43,672 nt of DNA from an uncultured Porphyromonas sp. (GTDB lineage Bacteria; Bacteroidota; Bacteroidia; Bacteroidales; Porphyromonadaceae): positions 1 to 43,672 of the forward strand of contig UQBE01000012.1 in NCBI GenBank assembly GCA_900539155.1. Direction: 5' to 3'. The translations under genes and the position numbers were made by a program. This document shows positions 15,875 through 24,602 of the stretch, piece by piece. How positions within the stretch are numbered: the first letter of the stretch is position 1; every line of letters starts with the position of its first letter. A model generated the notes under the pieces. That model saw nothing but the letters and a program-made list of their open reading frames with translations. It made no database searches and was not told where the DNA came from.

Positions 15875-18448
15875 CTAGCCACACTTTGAGGAGCCGCAGT
15901 TGGTGCAGATGAGGCAACCCTCCTGATAGACTAGCGTGTGCTGCCCGCAGTTAGAGCAAGCGGCAGAGACGCTTGTGCCACTCGGTAGGTAGCTCTTGAG
16001 AGCGCGAGCCACACCGTTCTTCCAGGTGTTGATGCTCTCATCGTTGAGCTCCATACCTTGGACCAGGTTGATGACTTGGTCTATTGGCATCTGGTAGCGG
16101 AGGACGCCTGAGATGAGCTTGGCGTAGTTCCAGTACTCGGGGTTGAACTTTGTGTCTAGACCCTCTACCGTGGTCTTGAAGCCTCGCTTGTTGTGGAACT
16201 GGAAGTCGTAGTGCTTCGTACCGTCCTCATCGTAGCTGCGAATGATCTTACCCTTTGTCACGCTCTTGGGGAGCATGATACCCTCGTCATCGTCAGCGAT
16301 ACCTGTGAAGACCTCGTAAGGCTTACCATCGAGCAAACCTACGAAGGCGATCCATTTCTCCTTATTATTCTGGAAGCGTACGATGTCAGCCTCTAGGACC
16401 TTGGGGCGCTTGTGTACCGTCTGAGTCATAGGTGCCGGCTCTACGGGGATCTCCGCAGCGGCCTCTTGCTCAGCCTTTGCTTGCTTCTCTTTCTTTTGCT
16501 GCTCCTCCGAGATGAGCACGCCCGAGCGAGAGCCTTCACGATATACGGTGCAGCCCTTGCAGCCAGCCTTCCACGCCTCAACGTAAAGCGTAGCCACCAT
16601 CTCCTGAGAGATGTCGGAGGGGAGGTTGATCGTCACGCTGATGCTGTGATCCACCCATTGCTGTATGCGTCCCTGCATCTTGACTTTGGCGACCCAGTCC
16701 ACATCGTTGGCGGTAGCCTTATGGTAGGGCGACTTAGCGACCAGCTCTTGCAGCTCTTCGTGCGAATAGTTCTTCTCGGGGTCGTAGCCATTGGTCTTCA
16801 TCCAGGTGAGGAAGTTGTGGTGGTAGACCGTGTACTCCTCAAAGGTGTCTCCCGTCTCGTCGGTGTAGTCCACCTTGACGTTCTTGTCGTTGGGATTGAC
16901 TTTGCGTCTGCGCTTGTAGACAGGCATAAAGACCGGCTCGATACCTGACGAAGTCTGTGTCATAAGACTCGTCGAGCCCGTAGGAGCGATGGTAAGCATC
17001 GCTATATTGCGACGGCCGAACTTCTTCATCTCCTCATAGAGCTTCGGATCAGCCTTGGCAACGCGCTGGATAAAGGGATTGTCCTTCTCACGCTCTGTGT
17101 CATAGAGGTCAAAGGCTCCACGCTCCTTAGCCAGCTGTACCGAGCTAGCGTAAGCAGATAGACAGAGCGTCTTCTGCACCTCCTCTGCAAAGCTGATAGC
17201 CTCGTCCGAGCCGTAGCGCATGCCCATCGCAGCGAGCATATCGCCCTCGGCCGTGATGCCGACACCCGTACGACGTCCGAGGAGAGTCTTGCGCTTGATC
17301 TTGCGCCACAGCTCACGCTCAGCCGCTTTGACCTCTTCGGTCTCTGTATCTGCGGCGATCTTCATGAGGATCGCATCGATCTTCTCTGCCTCTAGGTCAA
17401 TGATGTCGTCCATGATACGGAGTGCCTTGGCAACGTGATCACGGAAGAGGTCAAAGTCAAACGAAGCCTTTGCCGTAAAGGGGTTGCGTACATAGCTGTA
17501 GAGGTTGATCGCCAGCAGACGGCAACTATCGTACGGACAGAGGGGTATCTCACCGCAGGGGTTGGTCGAGATAGTCTTGAAGCCTAGATCCGCGTAGCAG
17601 TCAGGTACAGACTCGCGGATGATGGTGTCCCAAAAGAGCACCCCAGGCTCAGCACTCCGCCAAGCGTTGTAGATGATCTTGTCCCATAGCTGGCGTGCCT
17701 GAATGGTGCGGGTGAACTTAGGCTCCTTCGAGTGTATAGGATAGGTCTGCACATACTCCTTGTCATCTACGACTGCCTGCATAAAGGCATCGTCGATGCG
17801 TACTGAGACGTTGGCACCTGTTACCTTGCCCTCAGTCATCTTAGCATCGATAAAGGACTCGCTGTCAGGGTGATTGATCGATACCGTGAGCATGAGTGCA
17901 CCACGACGACCATCTTGCGCTACCTCACGCGTCGAGTTGGAGTAGCGCTCCATAAAGGGTACCAAGCCCGTAGAGGTTAGGGCGGAGTTCTTGACAGGCG
18001 AACCCTTAGGACGGATGTGCGACAGGTCGTGTCCCACGCCACCACGGCGCTTCATCAGCTGTACCTGCTCCTCGTCGATGCGGATGATGCCACCATACGA
18101 GTCTGGCTCACCGTCTAGGCCGATGACAAAGCAGTTTGAGAGGGAGGCAATCTGGTAGTTATTGCCAATTCCGGTCATCGGGCTACCCTGAGGCACGATA
18201 TAGCGGAAGTGATCCATCAGATCTGTTAGCTCACTCTCAGAGAGTGGGTTGGGGTAGTTGTGCTCTATGCGGACCAGCTCCCGAGCTATGCGCTGATGCA
18301 TGTCACGAGGGGTCTGCTCGTAGATGTTGCCGTAGCTGTCCTTGAGGGCGTACTTGGTCACCCACACTTTGGCGGCCAGCTCATCACCACCAAAGTACTC
18401 TAACGTGGCTTGATAAGCCTCATCAAAGGAATATGTCTTTTGCTTCAC
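15875..18448 (-). CDS. nrdJ: Adenosylcobalamin-dependent ribonucleotide reductase (class II)
   Basis: Reduces ribonucleotides to deoxyribonucleotides with a radical started from adenosylcobalamin, so it works with or without oxygen and needs B12. The protein (857 residues) has RRGGVGHDLSHIRPKGSPV (about 133-151), the NPCGEIPL active-site stretch (about 286-293), and an IAPTGSTS loop. The C-terminus has a zinc-ribbon-like CSNCGQH...CLICTNCGSSKCG, usual for this vitamin B12-dependent subgroup. It is transcribed alone. No B12 box or other riboswitch was recognised upstream, and no cobalamin genes are in the window. Confidence 0.95.
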   Translation of the reverse strand: MKQKTYSFDEAYQATLEYFGGDELAAKVWVTKYALKDSYGNIYEQTPRDMHQRIARELVRIEHNYPNPLSESELTDLMDHFRYIVPQGSPMTGIGNNYQIASLSNCFVIGLDGEPDSYGGIIRIDEEQVQLMKRRGGVGHDLSHIRPKGSPVKNSALTSTGLVPFMERYSNSTREVAQDGRRGALMLTVSINHPDSESFIDAKMTEGKVTGANVSVRIDDAFMQAVVDDKEYVQTYPIHSKEPKFTRTIQARQLWDKIIYNAWRSAEPGVLFWDTIIRESVPDCYADLGFKTISTNPCGEIPLCPYDSCRLLAINLYSYVRNPFTAKASFDFDLFRDHVAKALRIMDDIIDLEAEKIDAILMKIAADTETEEVKAAERELWRKIKRKTLLGRRTGVGITAEGDMLAAMGMRYGSDEAISFAEEVQKTLCLSAYASSVQLAKERGAFDLYDTEREKDNPFIQRVAKADPKLYEEMKKFGRRNIAMLTIAPTGSTSLMTQTSSGIEPVFMPVYKRRRKVNPNDKNVKVDYTDETGDTFEEYTVYHHNFLTWMKTNGYDPEKNYSHEELQELVAKSPYHKATANDVDWVAKVKMQGRIQQWVDHSISVTINLPSDISQEMVATLYVEAWKAGCKGCTVYREGSRSGVLISEEQQKKEKQAKAEQEAAAEIPVEPAPMTQTVHKRPKVLEADIVRFQNNKEKWIAFVGLLDGKPYEVFTGIADDDEGIMLPKSVTKGKIIRSYDEDGTKHYDFQFHNKRGFKTTVEGLDTKFNPEYWNYAKLISGVLRYQMPIDQVINLVQGMELNDESINTWKNGVARALKSYLPSGTSVSAACSNCGQHTLVYQEGCLICTNCGSSKCG

Positions 18449-19027
18449 TGGAATAGATGTATGAAGGGTTAGAAAAATAAGTCTGTGCAGAAGTCAAACT
18501 GTAGAGAAACTAAATTTGACTCTGCGAAATTCTTTGCAATATTACAACCAATAATTGACGTGGGCAAATAAATCAACTGGAAAAACATCGGTTGTTGAAA
18601 AGTTGTCCGAAATAAAATCGTATCTATCTCATATAAAGTAGTGTACAGAAAAGTCGAATATCGACAAGTTGACCGTTTTGAAAACTCTCGTTGCTTGGAA
18701 ACTGTACGATGCTGGCGTAAATGGTTGACTCTCTGATCCAAGAGAGTCATTTTCTTAGGGCATCTGGATCTCCCCCTCGAGATAATCTCGATCCAGCTCA
18801 GCCGTGTGGTCGATTTCTCACGTGGGGATCCACCCGAGCGTCTACAGAGGCTTCTAGCTTCACAGTTTAGCCGCTTCATTTCGTGGTCGCATTTTTAGAA
18901 ACCTTTGCAACATTCCCATCTAAAGTTCGTCTATCATATAGTAACGCCTACAGGGTTTATGACAATGGTGCCGTGGCACTATCTGAAATAGTTGTAGACT
19001 AATTATTAATCAACCCGATATTCTTAT
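18449..19027. other. Gene-free region between divergent nrdJ and DUF4252 genes
   Basis: No convincing gene is seen. A hairpin GACTCTCT/AGAGAGTC (18727-18734 with 18741-18748) is followed by ATTTTCTT. The region presumably holds both divergent promoters, but no good TAnnTTTG box was located. Confidence 0.5.
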
Positions 19028-19600
19028 ATGAAACGAATCTCTTTACCCCTGTTGTCTAAGCTAGTAGCTATGCTACTGGTGCTGACCGTAACGCTAGGTG
19101 CTATGGCACAGACTAGCCCCTTCAAGTATGTAGATGCCAAGGCATTACCCACGGCTGCGGATGGAGTCCAGATCTTCTCCTTCAATGAAAACATGCTGGA
19201 TATGATCCCTATGGAGAGTATCATGAAAATGATCAAGGAGGATAGTAACTCCTCTGTCATGGCTAGCGTCAAGGCGCTCCTCAAGAAGCTGAAGTCTCTC
19301 GATGTATACATCGCCTCAACGCCTGAGACTATCGACAAGCTGCAGAAGGCTTTTGCCCCGATGCTGACGCCTGGACTGCATCGCTCTATCAAGCCACTGC
19401 TTACGGTCAACCAATCAGAAGATAATCTCAAGGTGCAGATCGTCTCTCGAGAGTCTGGCATCTGGTGCTGGCGCAAGTGTCCAGAGCTGCTCATCTCTGT
19501 CCAGGATGGAGATGAGTACTATGTAGTCGGTCTGACGGGCGACTTTACTCCGAAGGACATCCAGAAGCTCGTCTCCTCAGCTTTTCCCTCAGACAAGTAA
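19028..19600 (+). CDS. Secreted DUF4252-like protein
   Basis: A 190-residue protein with a clear signal peptide: a basic start, a hydrophobic core (about 10-24) and cleavage likely after AMA at about residue 26. The remainder is a soluble domain ending LLISVQDGDEYYVVGLTGDFTPKDIQKL, which resembles the DUF4252 family of small Bacteroidota periplasmic proteins, where a strand pair and a G-D-P/K-x-I motif close the domain. The assignment is by pattern only, and the function is unknown. Two cysteines in a WCWRKC segment could form a disulfide. It stands alone and ends at a shared terminator. Confidence 0.65.
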   Translation: MKRISLPLLSKLVAMLLVLTVTLGAMAQTSPFKYVDAKALPTAADGVQIFSFNENMLDMIPMESIMKMIKEDSNSSVMASVKALLKKLKSLDVYIASTPETIDKLQKAFAPMLTPGLHRSIKPLLTVNQSEDNLKVQIVSRESGIWCWRKCPELLISVQDGDEYYVVGLTGDFTPKDIQKLVSSAFPSDK

Positions 19601-19633
19601 CTCAATCGTAGCGGCTGAACCCGCCATATAAAG

Positions 19634-19672
19634 AGAGCTCCGCAAGTCCACGCAGACTTACGGAGCTCTTAT
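19634..19672. terminator. Terminator between convergent genes
   Basis: A 15-bp stem with one mismatch (AGAGCTCCGCAAGTC against GACTTACGGAGCTCT) lies between the DUF4252 and stress-protein genes. It probably works for both strands, although the T-run is short. Confidence 0.7.
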
Positions 19673-19705
19673 TGTATCTATAGCTGACCTGCAGCTAGGA
19701 ACGAC

Positions 19706-20890
19706 TTATCTGGATGAGTTGCTATGCATCACCAGGATAGGGGTTCCTGCGTGAAAGAGCATACGGCGTGCCATCGTCGGGTTAAAGAGCTTGGCGAGGA
19801 TGCGGCGCTTGTAGGTGTTCACTACAATAAGCTCGACCTGATGCTTTGTGACAAACTCCTCTAGGGCTGCGTAGAGCTCTCCTTCGCTTAGCTTGGTCCA
19901 CTCAATGTGTGCATTGGGGTACTGCTGCTTATTGTACTCCTGTATAGCTTGAAGCTGCACGTCTCCCCACTTGCCCTCCGAGCGTGACACGTTGAAGAGT
20001 CTATACTCAGGAGCTAAGGGCTGCATAAGGTGCATCATCTGATCGAAGAGTACGAGGTCTCTCTGGTCGAAGCTGGTAGCGACTCCTACATGGTTGACCT
20101 GCATGAGGTCGTCGATAGCAATCTTCTCAGGTACTACGAGGACGGGAGCCTGTGCGCGATCAATGATTTCTGCAGCTACACTGCCGACGATGTAGTCGCT
20201 ATCCTCTGTCTTGCCTCGTGTACCCATGATGATGATGGCTGGTAGGTTGCGCTTGGCATAGCGTAGGATCTCATCGGCGGGGATGCCGTCACGGATGGTG
20301 GTTCGGTAGGTAACCTCTGGGAGTGATCCGTCAGCCATCTTAGCATCGATCTCCTTGGTGAGCTGGGCCATCTGCTGCTCCGCTTTGGCTGCTTCTTGTT
20401 GCGAAGCCTCCTGTATCTGTGGTAGCAAGGCGGTGAAGTCACCATAGGGGAAGTTCATCTGTGGCAGAGTACCCGTGTAGACGTGCATAAGTAGTACGTG
20501 TAGCTCTCGGCGCGCTGCAAAGTGGAAGCCAAGCTTCACAATCTTGTCCGTATAAGAGCTGAAATCCACGGGTATGAGCACATAGCCCTTGTAGGCCGCT
20601 ACGTGAGCCGTTTCGGGAGATTCGCTAGCTAGGTCAGACTTCTCTTGCAGGTCGTCGTAGGCCTCGTCGAGATCCCACTTGAGATCCTCTATATAGGCTA
20701 GCGCACGAGGTAGGTCACGCTCGTCAATGCGTACACGTACACCGGTCGAGAATACTGGCTGTACTGTATTTACATTGTGTAGTGTAGCTGGTATGCCTTG
20801 GCTTTGTAGCAGGCTCTGTAGTATCTGCGCCTTCTCGTAGGTGTGTATGGCTACGGTCACCAGCTTGGACTGATCTTTGTCTTGTGGCAT
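19706..20890 (-). CDS. DUF2007 plus tandem universal stress protein
   Basis: A 394-residue soluble protein of three parts. Residues about 9-67 look like DUF2007 (putative signal transducing domain; QILQSLLQSQGIPA is typical). Residues about 97-255 form a universal stress protein (USP) domain that keeps the ATP-binding pattern G-xx-G-x9-GS in MGTRGKTEDSDYIVGSV. Residues about 265-390 form a second USP domain in which that loop has become NTYKRRILAKLFNPTMARR, so it probably does not bind ATP. Tandem USPs commonly pair one binding and one non-binding domain. The N-terminal DUF2007 fusion is less usual. It is likely transcribed alone. Confidence 0.85.
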   Translation of the reverse strand: MPQDKDQSKLVTVAIHTYEKAQILQSLLQSQGIPATLHNVNTVQPVFSTGVRVRIDERDLPRALAYIEDLKWDLDEAYDDLQEKSDLASESPETAHVAAYKGYVLIPVDFSSYTDKIVKLGFHFAARRELHVLLMHVYTGTLPQMNFPYGDFTALLPQIQEASQQEAAKAEQQMAQLTKEIDAKMADGSLPEVTYRTTIRDGIPADEILRYAKRNLPAIIIMGTRGKTEDSDYIVGSVAAEIIDRAQAPVLVVPEKIAIDDLMQVNHVGVATSFDQRDLVLFDQMMHLMQPLAPEYRLFNVSRSEGKWGDVQLQAIQEYNKQQYPNAHIEWTKLSEGELYAALEEFVTKHQVELIVVNTYKRRILAKLFNPTMARRMLFHAGTPILVMHSNSSR

Positions 20891-20964
20891 AGATATATGG
20901 TCATTAAGGTTAGTGTAAGAGTGCTGTCGCTAGGTTACGACAACTCCTATGATAGGGTAGTAGA

Positions 20965-20999
20965 GTAGCAGTCAGTGACTGGAGGTCACTGACTGCTAC
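20965..20999 (-). terminator. Perfect 15-bp hairpin after the small HTH gene
   Basis: GTAGCAGTCAGTGAC (20965-20979) and its exact complement (20985-20999) flank a 5-base loop, 12 bases past the stop of the minus-strand gene at 21011. The following minus-strand sequence has few T, so termination may be weak or the hairpin may protect the mRNA end. Confidence 0.6.
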
Positions 21000-21010
21000 A
21001 AGCTTTTCTC

Positions 21011-21271
21011 TTAGAGGACAGGCTCCTCACCGATGATGGTACGTGCCTGATTGAGGATGGTGTTGTCATCGATGACTACGACCCCACCGTCGGGACCTGC
21101 CTCAATGTGCACTCCGGCACTGCGACCCTCCTCGTAGTTGGCTCCTCCGAAGTAGTTCCTGACAGTGTCTACGCGGAGACCTAGTTGCTCAGCAATCTTG
21201 TGCATGGAGCCATCGGGTAGGCTATCCTTGATGCGACGCAGTTCGTTGAATGAGATTGTTTCCTTTGCCAT
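21011..21271 (-). CDS. Small helix-turn-helix DNA-binding protein
   Basis: An 86-residue protein. Residues about 8-40 (FNELRRIKDSLPDGSMHKIAE then QLGLRVDTVRNYFGG) look like a helix-turn-helix with the recognition helix at DTVRNYF. The C-terminal half is a short strand-rich segment ending in acidic residues. Small proteins of this kind are widespread in Bacteroidota and are usually called DNA-binding protein; the target is unknown. It stands alone, with a strong hairpin after its stop. Confidence 0.75.
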   Translation of the reverse strand: MAKETISFNELRRIKDSLPDGSMHKIAEQLGLRVDTVRNYFGGANYEEGRSAGVHIEAGPDGGVVVIDDNTILNQARTIIGEEPVL

Positions 21272-21370
21272 AACTGTATGTACTTAGATGATTTGTATGA
21301 GGTTTTCTTAATCCGCTACTAACTTACGACATTTTCGTTAGATATGCAAGAGGTCATAGGGACCCGATGA

Positions 21371-23317
21371 CTAACTGTCTGCATCGGAGAGAAACATAGA
21401 GATGGTTCCCCCGTTAGCTATCTGACTGTGCTTGACCCAATAAACGGTATGAGGTCGCCCTCCGAGGGTAAGGTCAGAGATGTACTTATTGACTTGCGAG
21501 GCTCCCTGAGCTTTAATAGAGAGATGGCGTCCGCCTCCCATATCTATATTGATCTCGTTGAACGCAGGAGCGACGATTGAGTAGCCATTGATGCCAGGAG
21601 CTACGGGATACAAGCCCATCATAGCGAAGACAAGTGATGCACTGAGAGAGCCGTAGTCATCAGGACCAGGGTAGCCGAAAGAGCCTACCCCAAAGAAGTA
21701 GTCGATGGTGTGTCTTACGAACTTCTGTGCATCGTGTGGACGTCCCATTAGATTGTAGGTAAAGAGGAAAGCGAAGAGGTCGGGATCTACATCGAGTGAG
21801 TGCAGAGAGCTACTGAAGAGACTGTCGATATTAATCTGTCCCTCTGGGAGTAAGGCGGGAGATGAGTCATTGGGATGCTCTAAGATAGAGACTACCTGCT
21901 GTGCCGATAGTCGACCCGGTGCTGGATGGTAGGTATCGCTGAGCTCTGCGTACTCTCTGGCGAGGGCGGTGTAGCCGATACTATTAGCGAGCTGCGAGAG
22001 GCACCAGAGTTTGTAGCCAGATCGTCGCTCGGGGTCGGCATCAATGGCAGTGCGTAGCACCTCAAAGGCTTGCTTGATATCTTGGTCGAGGAGCCCCTTG
22101 GCAAGCGCATCAGTCAGCAGGAAGAGGAGAGGCGACTCATCCGTATAGACCACACTGCCTAGGTCCAGTGTCTCTGGAATCCGACCACCTGAGTCTCGTA
22201 TAGTACGTAGATACGAGACGATAATCTCCTCCATCATATCGGGTGCATGGAGCATCAGCAGGGGGTAGTTGGTCTCGTGAGTGTATCTTAAATCATCTTG
22301 ACTGTACTGTGTGATTCCCTCATCACTATGGACAGAGTCATCGATAGGGGAGTAGTACTGTCCGTCCTCGGAGATACTGACGGGCCAGAGGTGAGAGCGG
22401 TATAGTGCGGTGTAAAACTTACGCATATTGACCTCTGTACCACCTGAGACCTCTACTCGGCGCAGCGTCTTCTGCCACTCGTTGCGTGCTGCTTTGACCA
22501 GTGGTGAGTATTCAAAGCTCTGAATCTGTGTGGTCAGGTTTCGCTTAGCCTGCTCACAACTGATGAGTGATATGCCGTACTTGGCGACGACCCGCTTATT
22601 GGGCTTCTGTAGCTGTAAGGTGAGGCACTCGTAGGTAGTGTCGCTGGGGGATATGCTACTCGTCATCTGCTCTATGTTTGTATTGAGCTGTAGGTAGAGG
22701 TAGATGCGTGTCGGTGTGTTGCCCCCGTAAGCGACCTCAGCGGTTAGTGCATCGTCTGCAACCTGCTCCCAAGAGGTCGAGTCGCGACGGTCTATATATA
22801 AGGAGAGGTGATGCGTGTCACTGCCATTGTAATCCCGTGAGGAGAGGTCGTAAAGGCCACTCATAGATGTGAGCGAGAAGTCCACATTGAGCTGTAGCTC
22901 ATCGAGGTAAAGGTGATAGCTATATGGGGTTATCTCCTGGAAGTCGAAGCTCAGTCTCCCCGAGGGGTCTTGATTCGTATGGGCACTCTCGGGAATGAGG
23001 TAGAAGAGCGGACGACCATCGATGTCTGGTGTGTAGAGTGGCAGTCCCTTGATGCGGGCCGACCGCAAGCTCTCCTTGAATGGAATGATACGCAGTAGGC
23101 TATGAGGGAGCTGTACGATGGGAAATATCTCCTCGCTGTGCTCTGCATCCCACGTTCCTTGATGCACGTCCACATAGTCTACGAGTAAGGGGGCAGAGCT
23201 GAAGACGCTCTCACCGACTTTGCTACAACCTGTACTGAGCAGTAGCGAAAGCAAAAGTAATGTAGTCAGGAGCGACTGTCGGGTCGTGTGAAAGAAGTAA
23301 GCGAGTCTCTGCTTCAT
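21371..23317 (-). CDS. GH92-like lipoprotein (alpha-mannosidase family, divergent)
   Basis: A 648-residue lipoprotein: the signal peptide ends LLSTGCS, with the lipid-modified cysteine at about residue 32. The C-terminal two thirds follow the glycoside hydrolase family 92 plan: RKFYTALYRSHLWP (about 306-319), a GGRIPETLDL segment where the family has G-x-LP-x-W, and YPGPDDYGSLSASLVFAMMGLYPVAPG near residue 560, where the family has GNDDxGxMSAWYVFxxxGxYPxxPG. The DD pair of the general-base motif is kept, but the length is short for the family (commonly over 700) and several tryptophans are replaced. Activity on mannans is therefore uncertain. It overlaps the DUF721 stop by 4 bases. Confidence 0.75.
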   Translation of the reverse strand: MKQRLAYFFHTTRQSLLTTLLLLSLLLSTGCSKVGESVFSSAPLLVDYVDVHQGTWDAEHSEEIFPIVQLPHSLLRIIPFKESLRSARIKGLPLYTPDIDGRPLFYLIPESAHTNQDPSGRLSFDFQEITPYSYHLYLDELQLNVDFSLTSMSGLYDLSSRDYNGSDTHHLSLYIDRRDSTSWEQVADDALTAEVAYGGNTPTRIYLYLQLNTNIEQMTSSISPSDTTYECLTLQLQKPNKRVVAKYGISLISCEQAKRNLTTQIQSFEYSPLVKAARNEWQKTLRRVEVSGGTEVNMRKFYTALYRSHLWPVSISEDGQYYSPIDDSVHSDEGITQYSQDDLRYTHETNYPLLMLHAPDMMEEIIVSYLRTIRDSGGRIPETLDLGSVVYTDESPLLFLLTDALAKGLLDQDIKQAFEVLRTAIDADPERRSGYKLWCLSQLANSIGYTALAREYAELSDTYHPAPGRLSAQQVVSILEHPNDSSPALLPEGQINIDSLFSSSLHSLDVDPDLFAFLFTYNLMGRPHDAQKFVRHTIDYFFGVGSFGYPGPDDYGSLSASLVFAMMGLYPVAPGINGYSIVAPAFNEINIDMGGGRHLSIKAQGASQVNKYISDLTLGGRPHTVYWVKHSQIANGGTISMFLSDADS

Positions 23318-23604
23318 CGGATTATGATTTCGTCTATAAGGTCGTATTGTAGGTGAGCATTAATCTGCTCTAAGAGCTGTTGCTGCGTGAGCCGAATCTC
23401 CTGTCGCAGGCCAGCCGATGTGATGCGCATTTGTAGGGTATGGTCTGCGATCGATAGCTCACGAATCTGTCGTCTGAGTGGATAGAAGCGTGTGCGCAGG
23501 TATTGGAGCGCCTTGAGCTCGAGGAGACCTTGGTCTACCTCTGGGCTCTCGGAGAGCCAGTCGGATATGATTTCCCCTAGAGGCTTAGGATCTTTGCGCT
23601 GCAT
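23314..23604 (-). CDS. DUF721 (DciA-like) protein
   Basis: A 96-residue protein with the DUF721 pattern: an N-terminal PLGEIISDWL helix, then strands closing in LRQEIRLTQQQLLEQIN, which corresponds to the family's L-x-Q-E-L-x-x-x-x-x-x-L-x-x-x-IN. In other bacteria DUF721 proteins such as DciA help load the replicative helicase. This short form may do so but lacks further support. Its stop overlaps the start of the GH92-like gene in an ATGA, so the two are co-transcribed. Confidence 0.8.
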   Translation of the reverse strand: MQRKDPKPLGEIISDWLSESPEVDQGLLELKALQYLRTRFYPLRRQIRELSIADHTLQMRITSAGLRQEIRLTQQQLLEQINAHLQYDLIDEIIIR

Positions 23605-23630
23605 GTGAGTGGTCTATCGTTTGCTAAGTG

Positions 23631-23638
23631 CAAATATA
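23631..23638 (-). promoter_or_regulatory. -7 box upstream of the DUF721 gene
   Basis: On the minus strand this reads TATATTTG, a match to TAnnTTTG, 27 bases before the ATG. Confidence 0.5.
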
Positions 23639-23667
23639 AGAAGAAAGCTAGAGATTAGAAATTAGAA

Positions 23668-23708
23668 AGCGAAGGCCAAGTGGTTGAGATGACCGCTTAG
23701 CCTTCGCT
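23668..23708 (-). terminator. Terminator of tRNA-Leu
   Basis: AGCGAAGGC (23668-23676) pairs with GCCTTCGCT (23700-23708), with an inner AAGTGGT/ACCGCTT arm. The minus-strand sequence after it is T-rich (TTCTAATTTCTAATC). Confidence 0.7.
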
Positions 23709-23718
23709 CTCATTTGTG

Positions 23719-23802
23719 TGCCCAGAGCCGGGATCGAACCGGCACAGGTTTAACCCCATCGGTGTTTGAGACCGACGCGTCTACCAATTCCGCCATCTGG
23801 GC
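23719..23802 (-). tRNA. tRNA-Leu (CAA)
   Basis: On the minus strand an acceptor GCCCAGA pairs with TCTGGGC plus discriminator A. The anticodon loop CTCAAAC sits on the TCGGT/ACCGA stem, giving anticodon CAA for codon UUG. A long variable arm (class II) and GGTTCGATCCC in the T arm fit leucine. CCA is not encoded. Confidence 0.95.
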
Positions 23803-23822
23803 TGTCTCTTGCTAGACGGGTA

Positions 23823-23830
23823 CAAAGGTA
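23823..23830 (-). promoter_or_regulatory. -7 box of tRNA-Leu promoter
   Basis: TACCTTTG on the minus strand, 20 bases before the tRNA. It lies between the tRNA and the stop of the upstream minus-strand gene at 23843, so the tRNA probably has its own start. Confidence 0.6.
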
Positions 23831-23842
23831 CGAAAAAAGAAT

Positions 23843-24196
23843 TTAGAACCGCCAGTAGTGCAGGAAGGCGTATGGCTTCCTCCGCTGGCGGTACTCAGGG
23901 TCGTCCTGATGTGCGTAGGCCTCCTGCTCGAAAGTGATAGTGCGGTAGGCTCTATCAGCATCGCGATAGATAGCGAGACGTACCAGCCACTCTATTATAT
24001 ATAGGAGGTAAAACGGAATCACCAGCAGCTCCACCATCTGTCGGGTGTGGATGCGCTCGTGACGTACGATGGTCTCCAGCCAGTCCGGATTCGACAGATA
24101 CTCTGTGGGTAAATCTTTGCGAACGAAGATGACACCCAAGATATTGACAGCCGAAAAACCCTTGAAGGGAATCCATCTATTACGAATAATCTTCAT
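23843..24196 (-). CDS. Mini HExxH membrane protein of unknown function
   Basis: A 117-residue protein with a zinc-metallopeptidase-like motif: HERIH at residues 46-50 supplies HExxH, and E92 in FEQEAYAHQ is well placed as a third ligand. A single hydrophobic helix (about 54-76) lies between them. The spacing and the EAYA motif resemble the core of M48/M56-type membrane peptidases, but the protein is far shorter than those. It could be a minimal protease or a metal-binding protein. No signal peptide is seen. It sits between two tRNA genes on the same strand. No promoter box was found. Confidence 0.7.
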   Translation of the reverse strand: MKIIRNRWIPFKGFSAVNILGVIFVRKDLPTEYLSNPDWLETIVRHERIHTRQMVELLVIPFYLLYIIEWLVRLAIYRDADRAYRTITFEQEAYAHQDDPEYRQRRKPYAFLHYWRF

Positions 24197-24430
24197 ACTT
24201 TTCGTCTGCTTGTAAGGTCATCTTCACCCTCTATCTGAGTAAACCCTTAACCATCGATCGGCTATCTTTTGCTTCGTCACTGTCTATAGTCTCGCTAAGG
24301 TAATGAAATGCGTCAAAGAGGAGGTGAAAGATTGCTCTATTACGTACTAGGCCCAGTTAACGGGATCGGTCTCATCATGCACTCTACGAGAGAGCTCGTT
24401 AGGAGAGGCTTGAGAAGCTGTAGCACTATA

Positions 24431-24459
24431 CGAAAGTAGAGTGGCGATAACCACTCTAC
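24431..24459 (-). terminator. Terminator of tRNA-Arg
   Basis: GTAGAGTGG (24436-24444) pairs perfectly with CCACTCTAC (24451-24459). On the minus strand it is followed by TTTCGTATAG. It lies 20 bases past the tRNA. Confidence 0.7.
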
Positions 24460-24478
24460 AAGCAAATTACAAGATTTG

Positions 24479-24552
24479 TGATCGAGTTGGGATTCGAACC
24501 CAAGACCTACTGCTTAGAAGGCAGTTGCTCTATCCAGCTGAGCTACTCGACC
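24479..24552 (-). tRNA. tRNA-Arg (TCT)
   Basis: On the minus strand GGTCGAG pairs with CTCGATC (one G-U), with discriminator A. The anticodon stem ACTGC/GCAGT holds loop CTTCTAA, giving anticodon TCT for AGA. The T arm is TTGGG-TTCGAAT-CCCAA. CCA is not encoded. Confidence 0.95.
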
Positions 24553-24602
24553 GTACGCCCTGCGAGAGACTACATAAAGGAGCCTATATTGCTACGGCTC
24601 GA

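Noticed and set aside
18469..18879. 136-codon minus-strand gene upstream of nrdJ
   Set aside because: The composition is odd (Arg/Ser/Cys-rich, then Phe-rich), there is no recognisable domain, and it occupies the likely nrdJ leader.
18449..18900. Cobalamin riboswitch
   Set aside because: No B12-box-like sequence was found by eye on the minus strand.
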